Notes under the pieces: model-generated
What the model was told of the DNA's origin: nothing
Seen by the model: the letters and a program-made list of their open reading frames with translations, nothing else
The model's database searches: none
Shown here: piece by piece, positions 39,801 through 52,591 of the stretch
How positions within the stretch are numbered: position 1 is the first letter of the stretch
Layout of the letters: every line of letters begins with the position of its first letter
Origin: Linepithema humile
Taxonomy: Eukaryota > Arthropoda > Insecta > Hymenoptera > Formicidae
NCBI RefSeq assembly: GCF_040581485.1
Contig: NC_090134.1
Span: forward strand, 4,464,001-4,528,000
Length of the DNA: 64,000 nucleotides
Direction of reading: 5' to 3'
Made by a program: the position numbers and the translations under genes

Positions 39801-42667
39801 GCTCATTTCCATTGCGTCAGTAGCGTCCAGTAATAACGCGGCTCTCCGGGGGTTATCGCTTTGTATTTTTGCTCTTTTTCACTTTCTTTCGTGTTCTTAA
39901 TCACGCGAGATGCCTCTCTTTCGCCGGTCGTCAGCGATAACTCGCATGATAAAACCCGCGAGAAGCCGCTTCACAACGGAGACGTCGTATTGCGTCGCCG
40001 GGCTCCGTGGGGATTAATCTCGACTTTTGCGCCCCGCGTCGCGACATCCCTTCGTGCGACGCGCCATCATTTGCGCGCATCGATGTCCCTGGAAAGTATT
40101 CCTCAGGTTGCATCAGCCATTCGTTTTTGCGAGTCTGAAAGATACATGCGCCACGCATTTTAAACCGGCACAATGAGATTTTGTGATGCGTGATAATAAA
40201 CGTAGCTATTATAGCTATGCGATAAAAACTGACAAAACTCAAAGTCATTTAGCTCATTCATCTTATTTTTTATTTGTTAAATTATTTAAATCTCTACAAT
40301 TTTTTGAACGGAATTCAAAATACATAAATTTTAATAAAATTTAAATAAATTTTATCTTTTTTTAAAGAAGTTTTTTTTTCAAAATTATATTTTTTACAGA
40401 ATTAGAAATTCGATATCATAAATGATTTAATCAAGCGTCGTAATGCAATTTGTCATTCTATTTTATTTCTCCGATTCGATTCAGCATGACTCAGAAAGCT
40501 TTTGATATATGTATATACAATATACGATACAAGGAACAGAAAAAGTATCTGATGCAACTTTTACAATATTTCGTTATGTGCATGTAAATTTTAATCGGCC
40601 GTAATTTCAGAAAAGTTTATAGTCTAAATAAATGTCAGTTATATTTTTGTTATCAAATGTGACAAGTATTACTCTCCGTCTTATATTTTAATCCTCTTCT
40701 TAGATATTCGCATATATACATTTGATGAGCTGCATACATGAGTCATTTGTGAACAAAAAGGCCACGTGTATATCAGTTTGCTGCGATAATATTAATTGTT
40801 TACAATGAAAGACTGTTTGCCCCATCGTGTCACGAGATACCGAATCTTCCATAATTTGGCTGATAAGAGTTTATTTTTAACGTGCATTTGAATGGTGAAT
40901 TCAATCCCATAACAAATAAATTGTGATAGCATTCGGCTGTTAAAATAATTGTGTCGAAAATTAAAATTTGTTTTTAATTAAAAATCTTACAAAGAATGAT
41001 GACAATGAATATATATTATGAATATAATAATTATGCTGCGTAATAATAGCATTTGTTTACTTGTACAGCTGCGTAGTACTGAAACACATATCAATTTTTC
41101 ATGGAATTTTTAGGTTTCCAGCACAGTCCGGATAAATTTAGAGATATGCCCATTATTTTATTTTAATTTTAGAAATGTGACAGAAATGGAAATAAAAATT
41201 TCACCTTTGACTCTTGCTCGTAATGTGAGCGACAGATTATGCAGCATAAGACAATATAATTAGCAGATATAATCCGTCGGTCCGCATATACGACGTCCTT
41301 TGACCTTCCGAAGATTCCATTCGCAAAATGTATATACAAGCGTTAGCATGTGTTGGTACACAAGTTATATTCCATTACATCAGTTGCGCGATTTGTTTTA
41401 TCCAAACGGAAACTACTGCGATATATCAATCTTCTTGGATACAGTTTTGTAAATATTGTATAAGGAAATATTGATCGGCGAAAATATTTTCTCATCACGA
41501 CAGATAATGATTCTTCTTACTTGCATTCTTTCTAATGTCAGTGAGACGATATGCATCACACTTATATTATGTAACTGGATCACTTGTTATGCATGCAATC
41601 CAGTGACATGTGCTATGAATGCTCTACTAATGCTATGCATGGCTTCACGCACATTGTTGATAACCATTTGAGCCATAATTCATGAACTTTACAATAAGTT
41701 TGTAGTGAAATCTTCATTCTATTTTGTTCAGTAAATTATTTTTAAAATTGTTATTTATCTTTATTTTTTAAATCTGTAACTTTTATCTATATGAATTAAA
41801 TCACACATATTTTCTTATTATGATTTAAACCTGATAAAGAACGTGATTTAAATTACATAACTTAAGTTATACAAATATTCAAAAAGTGTAGGCATTTAAG
41901 AGTTAACGATCTTTCTTGCATATTCCTTTTGCATTCATTCTCATCAAGCCATTCCGTTTGTTATTTTTCTCTTTGAATCGCTTTGATTACGACCATTGAG
42001 ACCGGTCTTTGAGACGGTCATCGAGACGCGGTCTTTAAGAAGGAAATCATAAAATGGATGCAGCGAGCATCGGTCATTCGATCATTTGTAGTATATACGA
42101 CTGTGTACGCTAATATTAGCAGCGCAACATGGTAACCGCGCATCGAGCTTATTCCTGGCCTAGCAGCCAGCTGCTTGGCTAGCCAGAGTCAAGGTTACGG
42201 CATTACTAGCGACTTGTCGATGTTATACTTGTAGATATGCACGCGGTCCTGTATGCATCGATTGCATCGGATTTTCCTTTCTAGATATGCAAGTTTATAC
42301 GAGACAATTGTTAACAGGAACAGCCTTATCAGTTACAGTAGAATGCGATAAACTATTACTCACACTGTTTTACGAGTATCAAAGATTTGATTCTTTTTCT
42401 TGCCATTTGTCATACTTGAATTTTGAGGTTTGAAAGACAACATTGATCAAAAAGTGAGCTACGGAATTATATCTTTTTAATTCGTTCAACTTTTTCACAG
42501 CTTGCAATTTTTTGTATTTGGTGTATCTTTTCTATTATTCTAAATGATTTCTACGACTTATAAAACAACAGATTTCTGCAAAACGCGCGACTGTAAAAAG
42601 GTCCATAGCAGAGATGCCGTTGCGTCGCGACGGCGGAACGCCGCCGGTGGCCGCAACAACGGCAACC

Positions 42668-42702
42668 ACGACGACGTCGACGACGACGATGTCGACGGCG
42701 AC
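42668..42702. repeat. GAC/GTCGAC-rich trinucleotide tract
   Basis: Imperfect ACG/GAC triplets with two GTCGAC sites lie in a CpG-rich block. The composition is like the tract at 3335..3399. Confidence 0.75.
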
Positions 42703-44133
42703 CTTGGCCTTCGTTTTCGAACGAAGCACGCGCAAATACTATGCGCTGTCGCCCGAAGCAAATTGCATGTACGAACGTACGTCGCTCCGCGAGCCAACCC
42801 ACTTCGATTGAAGCGGGCGCGTATGTGGAGCGCGCGCTTGCGGTAAAAGTGACACGACGACGCGTTACGTTACGTGCCCCGTTATGGCATACGCTAGCCT
42901 GGCTGCCGACTTATACTTCGTTTATCCACTAACCTAAGGCCAAGGTAGTGGGCACGTTACTTTCACCGATTATGTCGATTCCTCGCGACGTCGACTGTTT
43001 TCTCGACGCCCCCCTCGCCCTTCCTATCGTCAGCATACCATATTAGGCACAGATCCTGTTTTTGTTGACTTTATTATTAGAAAGAACTCCTAACTCTTGA
43101 TTGATTGCCATCCGGCAAAGCAATTCGACAGTGACTTTCACAGATAACATCTGATGTTTGATATCAATTTTATGTTAATTAGATGCTTTTACTGAAATTT
43201 ATAGCCTACTTTATGCCTGACAAGTTAACAGTGTTATTATATAAATTTGTTATTTAATTTTTAAAAAGTTCTCAACACATTTTGTTAAATTTGAAACTTT
43301 GAGCCACTGACACACTGTTAACAAAATTTGACAATTATATTTTTTAATTTTTCATCAAATTTATCCATTTTATAATATTCGTGTATTCTATATTATTATT
43401 GAGTATGTAAATCAGAAATATGCTAGCACATCTGTTCTGTAGCATATTAATCTCTTCATTCTTAATTTTCGTATCGATCAGCAGTTGACACTTTTCGAAT
43501 GTGAGCAAGAAATCTATAGCGGATATTTCTATCCGAATCAAATATTCTGCCATTGACTAATACAATAGAGGCATCGACAATTCACGCCGGATAAAAGGCT
43601 CTGGAAACCTTAATAAATTCATTCGCTGGCGCCATGTTTCCATACAATGTCTTGAGAATTACTTTGTGTTCTATCGTTACGCCACATGCCATGCTAAAAA
43701 ATTATAGATAAAGTAACTAACATCACTTGCGGTTTTAACGCAGAATGCTGCATCGAGTTTATTATCGTCTCCGTTACATAAGTATTTAAATGCAACCACA
43801 TGTTTTCATGCGTAAGATGATATTTTTTACGGGATATTTAAAAAGATATGATATGCTGTTCAAAGTTGTTCTGCGCTTGGTTTAGTTGAAACAATAATCG
43901 TTTTAGCGGTTGTAAAAGATTATACTGCGATTACCCGTCGATAACTGAAATTTTGCGCAGTGCAACAATTTGTTATTATCTGAAGACAATGTTCAGAAAA
44001 TTGAGTTTCCTTTCTAAATACTAATAAAAAATATCGTTAGCTAAAGCAGTGGGAGTTACGAGTTTTAAAAGATTAATTATTGTTACTACTGTTTTACATA
44101 CAAAATCGAATGTTACGCTGTATTTTTTATATC

Positions 44134-44297
44134 TACCCGAGAAAAAATGGTATAATTGGTCAGATGTAAATATATACAATTAGTTATGAAGATCTAAATT
44201 TTATATGATCATATAAAATTACATATGTTATTAGATCTTTTTATAACTAATTATATATATTTACATCTGACCATATTACACCATTTTTTCTCGGGTA
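44134..44297. mobile_element. 164-bp fully palindromic miniature element
   Basis: The two ends are near-perfect inverted repeats of about 60 bp, starting TACCCGAGAAAAAATGG and continuing through GGTCAGATGTAAATATATA. The centre is itself a perfect 24-bp palindrome around TGATCA. Nothing in it can encode a protein. This is the structure of a foldback or MITE element. The flanks do not show an obvious target duplication, so the superfamily is not assigned. Confidence 0.85.
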
Positions 44298-44438
44298 TAC
44301 GTAACAGATTTTCTATAGAAATATTTATTTAAATGGATTGCTAATTTTAAGGACAAATTATTTTTTCATTTGCAAATTAAATATATGCTATATACGAATT
44401 GTATATATGTATATATATATATATTTTTTTTTAATATA

Positions 44439-44519
44439 TTGGGTTGATCAGAAAGTTTTTTCAGATTTTTCATTAAAAATAAAAGCCAGAAATCCGAAGG
44501 AACTTTCTGATCAATTCAA
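44439..44519. mobile_element. 81-bp mariner-type miniature element
   Basis: The terminal inverted repeats match at 25 of 30 positions, starting TTGGGTTGATCAGAAAG on the left and TTGAATTGATCAGAAAG on the right (read inward). TA dinucleotides flank both sides (44437..44438 and 44520..44521), as expected for Tc1/mariner insertion. The GGTTG...GAAAGT start resembles mariner ends common in insects (from memory). Only about 20 bp separate the repeats, so the transposase is gone and the copy cannot move by itself. It lies about 140 bp from the palindromic element at 44134..44297. Confidence 0.85.
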
Positions 44520-47060
44520 TATGTCAAATTATTGATCACAATCAAAGAGATATACTTTTATAATAATTTGTAGTATACTCTTGGGATAAATACCCAAACA
44601 CGTTATCGAAGAAATTTAATCTTCTTAATTATCTTTTAATAACGTGCTTGTACCAAAGTACTTTATGAAAGTTAAACGGAGGTATGGCGGTTTTCTTGCA
44701 ATTTGCGATAATTGAAGTGTTCGTCAGTGGCAGAAAATGTTTGAAACAATAAGAATATTCTATTAGTTTGAAGTTATCGTCTCAAAATGATTGATATTAG
44801 TACTTTATTTATCATTTTATCATTTAAGTCATTTAAATTTAATTTTTGTATAGCTATTATCTTAATTGTTTTCTCTATTTATTAGCTATTAATATAGAAA
44901 GCATTAATATTCAATATTGATATTGTAGAAATATTTCGAAAAAAAATTTTTTTTATATTTTATATATCTTTAAGAAAATAGAAACCACGGCAAATAATTT
45001 TATTTTTTTTTTATTGGCATTGTAAAAGTGAAGTTACATGATACAAGTTATATTCGAAAACAACCTTTCTCGAACTCAATTTCACGCTGACACAAAATTG
45101 CTATCTGCAATTAGATTACGACACTCGCAAATTTGATGATATTACGTCAATGATGTTTTAGATGACTTGACGAAAAATACCGCTTTCAGCGTACTGGCAA
45201 ACGACTGTTGTTCATTGCACATTACTTCGATGGTTGTAAAATTCTACGGTTCAAAAAAAGTAATAAAAACGTAATAACATAGACAGACGATACACTGTGA
45301 TTTTGAGCAAAGAAAAAAAAGGTAAATATAGAATAATGTATTTTCATTACGTTTCATTACGTTTTTTCATTACGTTCATATATTTAAATCCAAGTAAATT
45401 AAATTTATATACAATTAAAAAATCAAACTTTCTTAAGAACAAACATATCTAGTACTTATTTTATCTTTGACATTTTCAAATTGATAGAATAAAATTTGGA
45501 TTTAAATAGTGGAATATTTCAATTAAGGATTTGAAGAAGCAATTCAACTAATCGAATAATCTATTGGACGGTGCAAAGTAACTTTGTTAACATCACAACC
45601 TTTAAACGTCAAACTTGGCGCGCGTCAATGCATGATCGCATAGTAATCGGTATGCCCTAAGTGCTGTTTAAAATTCAGTACGCGTCATTAACCCAGAAAG
45701 TGCCTTTCTACTACGAAAATAGAAGGGCATTCGTGGCTGCTAATGGCATGCCCCGAATGTATTATGGCTCTCCGCGGATTTCGCTTTTCCCATAATTAGG
45801 AAAATTTCAATCGCATTCCTTGCTATATGTGTTAACCACAAATACGATTTTCAACTCGTCCCAGTAACATGAATTTAATGCTGAAAATACGATAATCCAA
45901 GCTGGTAAGAAGGTTTTTTTCCTCTCGTGATTACTTTATTTTCCTCCGTCTATTTTTTAGCTATGGAGCCGATGATCAAAACAAGTAGAGAATATTATCT
46001 ATTTTGTTTAAAACTTTTTTATATTGTTAACATCTCTCCATGATAGTAGTTATTTTGACTTCGAGATATTTTTGATTCAAGCTCGGTTTCATGAAAAAAG
46101 AGATTCCGTTTTCGATGAACGCGGGTTCCCTCTCGGCGACGTGTTGTCGGTTTCTATTTTTATGGGCGATAAGGCTGCGATAAAAAATAAAGCGCTCGCT
46201 TGGGGTTAAGTACGCGCGTACTCGGTGCATACGAAGGTACGCGCGAATGCATACGTATGTACGTACGAACGAGAGTGAATGAGCGTAAGCGAAGCGCTTC
46301 GTCGGCCTCGTAATGAAAGTGAAATCGAGGGCGCCGCGCCGGAGTGCCTGGTCGTTCGTTCGCTTCGTCGCGCTCTGCCCCTCTGACGATGCCGAGACTT
46401 CGTCGAGAAGTCACTCGACTGACAGGAACAAACAGTTCGCACGTCGCGGTTACGGAGTAGCCCGCATGTCTGCCGGAAGTAGGTTGGCGTTGATCTCGTT
46501 ACTCGATTTCGCTCGGATGACCTCGCTTGAGAAAGGGAAAGGCATATATGAAAGGCATAAATCAATCGTTTTTATAATTCTCTATCTGATGAAATTGGTC
46601 ATTTTAATATTTTGGAATTATACTTCCTGAATTGTAAATTATCGAAGATCTCTTACGCGAAAAAAATTACACTTTGCATTTTTGCATTAATTCAGTAATA
46701 CTAACATAAGTGAGGTTATATAATTCGCTCTTCTGAAAATTATCAAATATGTTTCATAAAAATAAAAACAATATTTTGTATTTTATTAACAAAGTATTTT
46801 ATCATTTTCTGTTAAAAGTTTCAAAGATTTTTTTTTAACTGGACTTTTCAATCTAAATATTCTTGATGTTAAAATCATGATGAATAATAGCCATTGCAGT
46901 TTAGAAAAGAATACAGTTGAAAGATGATGTATCGATTATATATCGCGATATCATGCCGTAAAGTGGATCGTTCGCAGCGATAACGTAAAAGACTCGATGA
47001 CGGATAGAAAGCGGACGTAAAATAGGACATTAATCTTGTTCTCTAAGAAGAAATTTGGTA

Positions 47061-47560
47061 TCAAATATGGCGCGGATAGCGATCGCTTAGAGAAGGAAGA
47101 CGCTGAAAATCGAGCGAATGCCGAGCGAACGAAACGGAGAAAAGGAAAGAGAGACTAACACACAGATTGTAGAAGGAAGGAGTGAAGGGCGGGGGTTGAC
47201 AAGGAGAGAGGGAAGGAGGACTCATAGCGTTGGCGCAAACTTTCACTTTTTTCACCTCTTTGCCCCTCTGACGGTGATTCTTAAAAAATGCCATGGCGGT
47301 ACCAGTTTGCGATTGGTCGATTTTCGTCCAGTCTTCTCGTTCATTGGGCCTCCCTCCTTGTAGAGCTCTCTCTATCTGATTCTCTCTGAGCTCTTTTCCT
47401 CGCTCCTTCCCTTCGCTCCCTATTTCGTGCCTCTCCTTCTAATCCGTGTGCTCCTTTTTACTCGCTCGCTGAGAATCCTCTCTCCTTTTCTCGATTTATC
47501 CCCTCCAAAACGAGCGTTCTCCCTCTCCAGCAACCCCCTCGACACTTCTGGGCACGGCAG
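47061..47560. promoter_or_regulatory. Mirror-skewed GA-rich/CT-rich block
   Basis: From about 47090 to 47220 the plus strand is GA-rich (GGAGAAAAGGAAAGAGAGAC-type sequence). From about 47240 to 47545 it turns CT-rich (CTCTCTCT, CCTTCCCTTCGCTCCC). The change of skew in the middle, together with CpG content, resembles a bidirectional promoter or a GAGA-factor platform with sites on both strands. No transcript is supported on either side. Confidence 0.35.
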
Positions 47561-48052
47561 GAGTCCTTATGTAACTGACACCATTCCGCTAGAGTAACCG
47601 GGACAAAACGCCGTACATTATTATGGCGGGAAGAAAAACAAAGGGAACGAGAGATGAAAAAGGCAGCGCGAGAACTGAGCGAGATTCTAGCGAGATATAC
47701 TGATAACAGTGGGATATCTCAATGCATCTGAAGATGCAACGCTGAACAGAAAAATAAATCAGCTGTTAAAAAGGAGCACAAAGTCTCAGACTTCTTTGTC
47801 TTCGAGATATAATCGAAATCGTGGAAATGATTTAGATCTAAGTCAGAAAAAACTTTTACAAGTAAAACAAAGAAAAAGAAGAATTTAATATAAAAATAGA
47901 GACAAAGTCCTATTTGATAATATTGTCCTACTTTAAATACGACTGCTTACTTCTCGAAGCATTTGATATTATAAATCCATTAATATCTCAAGCAAATAAT
48001 AGTTAATATTCAAAATAAAAATTATTAAATATCTGTTTCGCTCATAATTCAT

Positions 48053-48304
48053 TACTAAATTTTATTATTAAGAAATATTAACAATTAATCTTTCTCTGAA
48101 AACAATTTTTATAATGTTTTAATGTTTTTCTAATGATATTTGTATGAATTTTTGAGACCAACGCTCATCGATGTTCAGTTTACTAAATTTTATTATTAAG
48201 AAATATTAACAATTAATCTTTCTCTGGAAACAATTTTTATAATGTTTTAATGTTTTTCTAATATTTGTATGAATTTGAGACCAACACTTATCGATGTTCA
48301 GTTT
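48053..48304. repeat. Tandem duplication, two ~126-bp units
   Basis: Unit one (48053..48180) and unit two (48181..48304) both start TACTAAATTTTATTATTAAG and end ATGTTCAGTT. They differ by a few substitutions and two short deletions in unit two, so the duplication is recent. The unit is AT-rich and non-coding. Confidence 0.93.
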
Positions 48305-51131
48305 TTAGCAGTCATAATCAATGACCGCTAGCGCATCTCAATCAAGCCCGCATTCTCAGTCGCGTTATCGTGAAATCGGGTGGCTGATAGACGAAATTAC
48401 GACGCGCAACGCGCGGCGAGTTAATTACGGCAATTAGCGGCGAGTCGCGCGAACGCTCGCGCGAGCCCCGCTGTCTCCCGGGTGCGCGAATCTGGAGCGG
48501 ATTCGACGATCGCGACCGTTCCATTGTTGGTCGGCCGCAAAGAATTCCTGCTTTTGCAATCTTCCCAGGCCCGATCTAGTTGCGCCCGCCAATCGGCGCC
48601 TCGTAGAAGACGACGCTCGACAAAAGTTCGCGCAACAATGAACGACGTTGCAAATCCGGCGGAGGCGACTTGCGAAATGGCGCCAGATATTTCTTATAAT
48701 CCGTCATGCTCTCCGCCGTGCATGGGAATTTCTATCATTTTCTTCATCTTTCGCGCGCTCCACCGCCGTTCATGTTCCGCGTCGACGACGGTGGGCTTCA
48801 TTCCCTGATTGTGCACTTTCAAAACGTCGGACATTACGTTCGATAAACTGATAGTCGATTCATTATAAGATGTCGTGTCATCGTTCCTTTCATCCATCGA
48901 TATACAAATGTACAGGCGAACGAAATGTTTGTTAATAAGACCTCACAAACATTAATGACAACACAAGCTTTTATTTGCGATAATTCTTACTTTTTCTTCT
49001 ACAGGACATGTTAATGTTTTTTTAATGCAATTGTTCTTTTGAATTTAATTACGTTCGTTTTTATTCCATCGTATATTCCGTTGCCGATATCCGCTGTTCA
49101 TTGTACTAGATAATACACGATGAATATTTCAATTGAAAATATCAATGATAATGTCGTTAATTGCGCATTGTGCTTGCAAATCTCGATCGCGACCCACAAA
49201 CATCGTATCTATCTTTGTCGCGCGTGTGTCTTTTTTTTTTTTTTTAATTTCAATACAGTAAAGATGAATATGGAATAATTATTGAGCGCAATCTTAGATT
49301 TATAAACTATCAATAGCAAGAACGCATTAACGCATATAATTAGATGCAAAACTGTATCTAATGTATCTGTACAGTTAAAAAAAGCTATTAAAAGAAAACT
49401 TGTTTTTACTGCGTATGTTACGTCGGTGATTGCACGTCACGTATATTTTTCTTTGCAATTAATTGTTATCGAAAGCGTGTTACATTATTTGGCGCGTAAC
49501 CAAGCGACTATGACGCTGGTGATGACGATGACGACGCGGCGACGCTAAGCGACGCCGACGCGGCGGTGGGGACGAAGTGAAAGTGAGTCGGGCATTGTTT
49601 AGGAAGCCTCGTTGCCGCAACAGCTCTCAATGATGCCTTGCACGCTGGTGTCAGTTTAGAAGTGGGCTTTACTTTGCAGAAATTGAAAACAAAAAAAAGA
49701 ATAAATGATAAAGGAAATCAATTAATCATTGTGCGACGAAATTGTAATGTCATTTGTAATTCACTGATTAATCGATCTTATTTCGTATTTTTATTAGATG
49801 ATGATAAATCGATGATATATTAATTTTATTTTTTATAAGATGAAAGAAAAACAATAAAATAATTATGGAAATTAAAAGTTGGAAGTATGAAAGTTAAAAC
49901 TAACTTTCATACAAAAAAACTTTTGTATTTATGATTCTGAGTTTCACAATTTAAAGTTTTATATTTCTGGCTCGCTGTGCGTGGATTTAATAAACTTCAA
50001 CGTTAGATTAATCGAGCGATAGCAATCATTAATCGCAACTGTGGCTCATAGGCACCAAAATCACCAAATACGGATGGTATCGCCGCGTCCTTGGTGTGCA
50101 ATAACGCGAAAGCGCTGACCGCCATATTTTTCCACGCGCGTTCAACAGCGCGCTTTTGATCGCAAAAACATCATCATCATACGTAGCGGAAAGGTCATAT
50201 AAAATTATTAATTGGCATACGCTTCGCCGATTAACGCATAAAAAAGTTGCGCGAATATAGAATACAAAATTATTTCCGAGATACAATTTTGAGATCTTTA
50301 TCAGATATTAACGCTGAAATGTTTCTTATTAAGATAGAACATTTTTATTTCATTTATACATATAAATATAGCGCGCGATGAATGATAAACGTTACATTTT
50401 TATTTGCATTGTTAGGATTATTGTTGAGAAGCAGTTCGCATTTGTGTCACGATTATACGTGCATGAAACGTGCATTATACGCAAGAAATGTTCATGCAGA
50501 AATTATCGTATGGCAATCGTTTGTTTTTTTATAAATTTCTATCAAACACGTGCGTGTCCGATCGAACAAATGAGAAAACGACACCTGCGGTTATATTATC
50601 GGTACATCAAAGATTTCCCATGGTGGAGAATTCCCGCGAGGATGTGGCATTTCGATCGGTGTTAGAACGGTCGGTCGGTGCCGGTATTACCAGTATTCAG
50701 CCGCCAATGGGCCGATTATGTAACTTTGACGACGGATTCACAGTTTCACGATGAGACTCGCTTTCGGCGAGACAACTTTCCTCTCTCGATGGATCGATCG
50801 ATCGTCGAATAACACCCGGCGGCGATTACTTCAATTCACCTGCGATTCGGCTTTAGCGATTAATGCAGCGGCTAAGAGCCAAGGAGAATTATCAATTCAG
50901 CTTGTGAACATTAACTCTTTTGGAAAATGAAAGACATTCTAAAGAGTAGAAATATAATTTCAGATTAGAAATGCAGGAATGTATTGTTGTTTCATAAAAA
51001 TTTTAATAGACATTTTGTATGACAGACAATTTTTCTTTTCATAGTATAATTTGTATGCTTGATAATATTTTAGTACAAATTAATAAATTTATTGCAATAT
51101 TTTCTATTTATACTTGTAATTATTTTTTCAG

Positions 51132-51241
51132 AATACGTCAACGCTTTCTTGCTAAATCATCATCTCTAATTTGCACTTCTTATATTCGCGACGTTTATCC
51201 TGGAGCTGCTTCGACTGCTGCTTCTTCCTGATTCATCAAAT
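51132..51241 (+). other. Candidate exon with consensus splice sites
   Basis: The acceptor TAATTATTTTTTCAG ends at 51131 and the donor GTAAGT starts at 51242. After one base, a frame reads IRQRFLAKSSSLICTSYIRDV... for 32 codons and stops with TGA at 51229..51231, ten bases before the donor. It could be the last coding exon of a transcript with a 3'-UTR intron, or an exon of a non-coding RNA. The other two frames close within it. I do not recognise the peptide. Confidence 0.3.
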
Positions 51242-52440
51242 GTAAGTAACAATTTATTCACGTTTGATTTCTACGTCGATGAAACCATCATCGCGTAACA
51301 ACGATACCGTAATGATTTACTGCAGAAGAAACGTGATGCAGATTATCACACATTATCTTTCTGCATTTCTGGGAAGCGCTCGACCATTGACGCGAGCGAA
51401 ACTAAACAAGCGGTGAATGTTTAGAGAAAACTCCTCGTGCAATAACTGTATACGTATAATAACCGTATAATAACTGATTGTGAAGGCAATTAAAGGCTCG
51501 GCGCTTTTAGAGGCGTAGAAATCGTAGGTGTGCCAGGGCAGTGACGCAAGGCGACCGACGCATTTTCTATTACGCATCGGCTTACCGCGGATATAGGCTA
51601 CGTCGGCGATGATTTTCTTCGGCCGATTGTATTCCTAAATGAACGCGCGTCTATGCCGATATGCATCTACATCGGCGGGTAATACCCGATAGTGTCGAGT
51701 TGTCTAAGTCGCAAATGCACATCCCACGCAAGTAGCCGCGTTTATTACTCGACAATTTAATATCCAATTTTGTTGTTGAAGAATTCTTTCTGGATCATTA
51801 TAAAACATTGCTCATTTACAATTGTTTATGTTTTCCCATTACTTTACGAAAAGTAATAAATCCTTATACATAAAATATATAAGATACATATATGAAAAAA
51901 TAATCAATTTAAGACTTTAATAACAGTTTTTGGTTAATTAATAAATTTAAATCAATTTTTTTCTTAGAGACAATTTTTTAATTGTAATATCTGAAAAGTG
52001 AAAAAAAGAATTATAAAGAGACACATAGACAGGTATATCTGAATATTAGACATGTTATAAAGCACCATTTTGACGGAGATCCCGGATTACAGAGATTACA
52101 GTCCCAAGTTAATATTCGCGTGCGAAAAAAACGCACTGTCGCTGCTTTCTTATTATGTGACGGGATTTCCTTCAAGCGTAGCTTGTCCGAGGCCTTCGCA
52201 TCGCGTGCGTTATTATGTTGTTAATTATGCAATGACATCGCTCTGACATCAGCGCCGATTCAGCGGGGATTCCTGTTAATTTTCCTCGAGAATTTCCATG
52301 AGAATAGCGTCGGGCACTGTCTGATCTTCTTTTTATTACACGCGCTTTATATCCTTTTTATAGCTTTGAAGACTGATGAAAATTATTCTGTTTACTTTTC
52401 ACGATATTAATCAATCTCAATATATATTATTTTTTATTTA

Positions 52441-52591
52441 TTTTGATTATAGAATTTATAGAAATTTTTGTGAAAAGATCGAGAAAGTGATGAATCAAGA
52501 TATTAGATTGACTAATTGAAAAAATTAGATTAGATCCTTGATCACTTTTTCGATCTTTTCACTAAAATGTCTACAAATTCTATAATCAAAA
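52441..52591. mobile_element. 151-bp palindromic miniature element
   Basis: Inverted repeats of about 50 bp start TTTTGATTATAGAATTT on both sides and include GTGAAAAGATCGA and AAAGTGAT. They face each other around a short AT-rich loop with its own ATTAGATT/AATCTAAT arms. It has no coding capacity, and its sequence is unrelated to the palindrome at 44134..44297. The left flank is a simple AT run, so a target duplication cannot be judged. Confidence 0.8.

Larger units (their letters stand above)
33971..44133. other. Gene-poor region
   Basis: AT-rich DNA with CpG-rich blocks near 34340-34620, 35850-36120, 36590-37080, 37440-37900, 39400-40160, 42050-42260 and 42590-43050. Frames such as 36703..36969 (minus, ATG start) and 42544..42846 lie in these blocks. 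A CTGGC/TAGC hairpin with a CAGCTG at its centre is at about 42155..42187. No gene is supported. Confidence 0.55.
44522..52440. other. Gene-poor region
   Basis: AT-rich DNA with CpG-rich blocks near 46070-46530, 46950-47680, 48310-48880, 49490-49640, 50030-50250, 50560-50850, 51540-51750 and 52140-52320. Three copies of TTCATTACGTT-like units are at about 45343..45376. A strong plus-strand acceptor (TTTTTCTTCTACAG) near 49003 is followed by frames that close at once. No gene is supported apart from the candidate exon at 51132..51241. Confidence 0.5.

Noticed and set aside
48053..48304. Possible CRISPR-like repeat
   Set aside because: Only two long units with no spacers; it is a plain tandem duplication in eukaryotic DNA.
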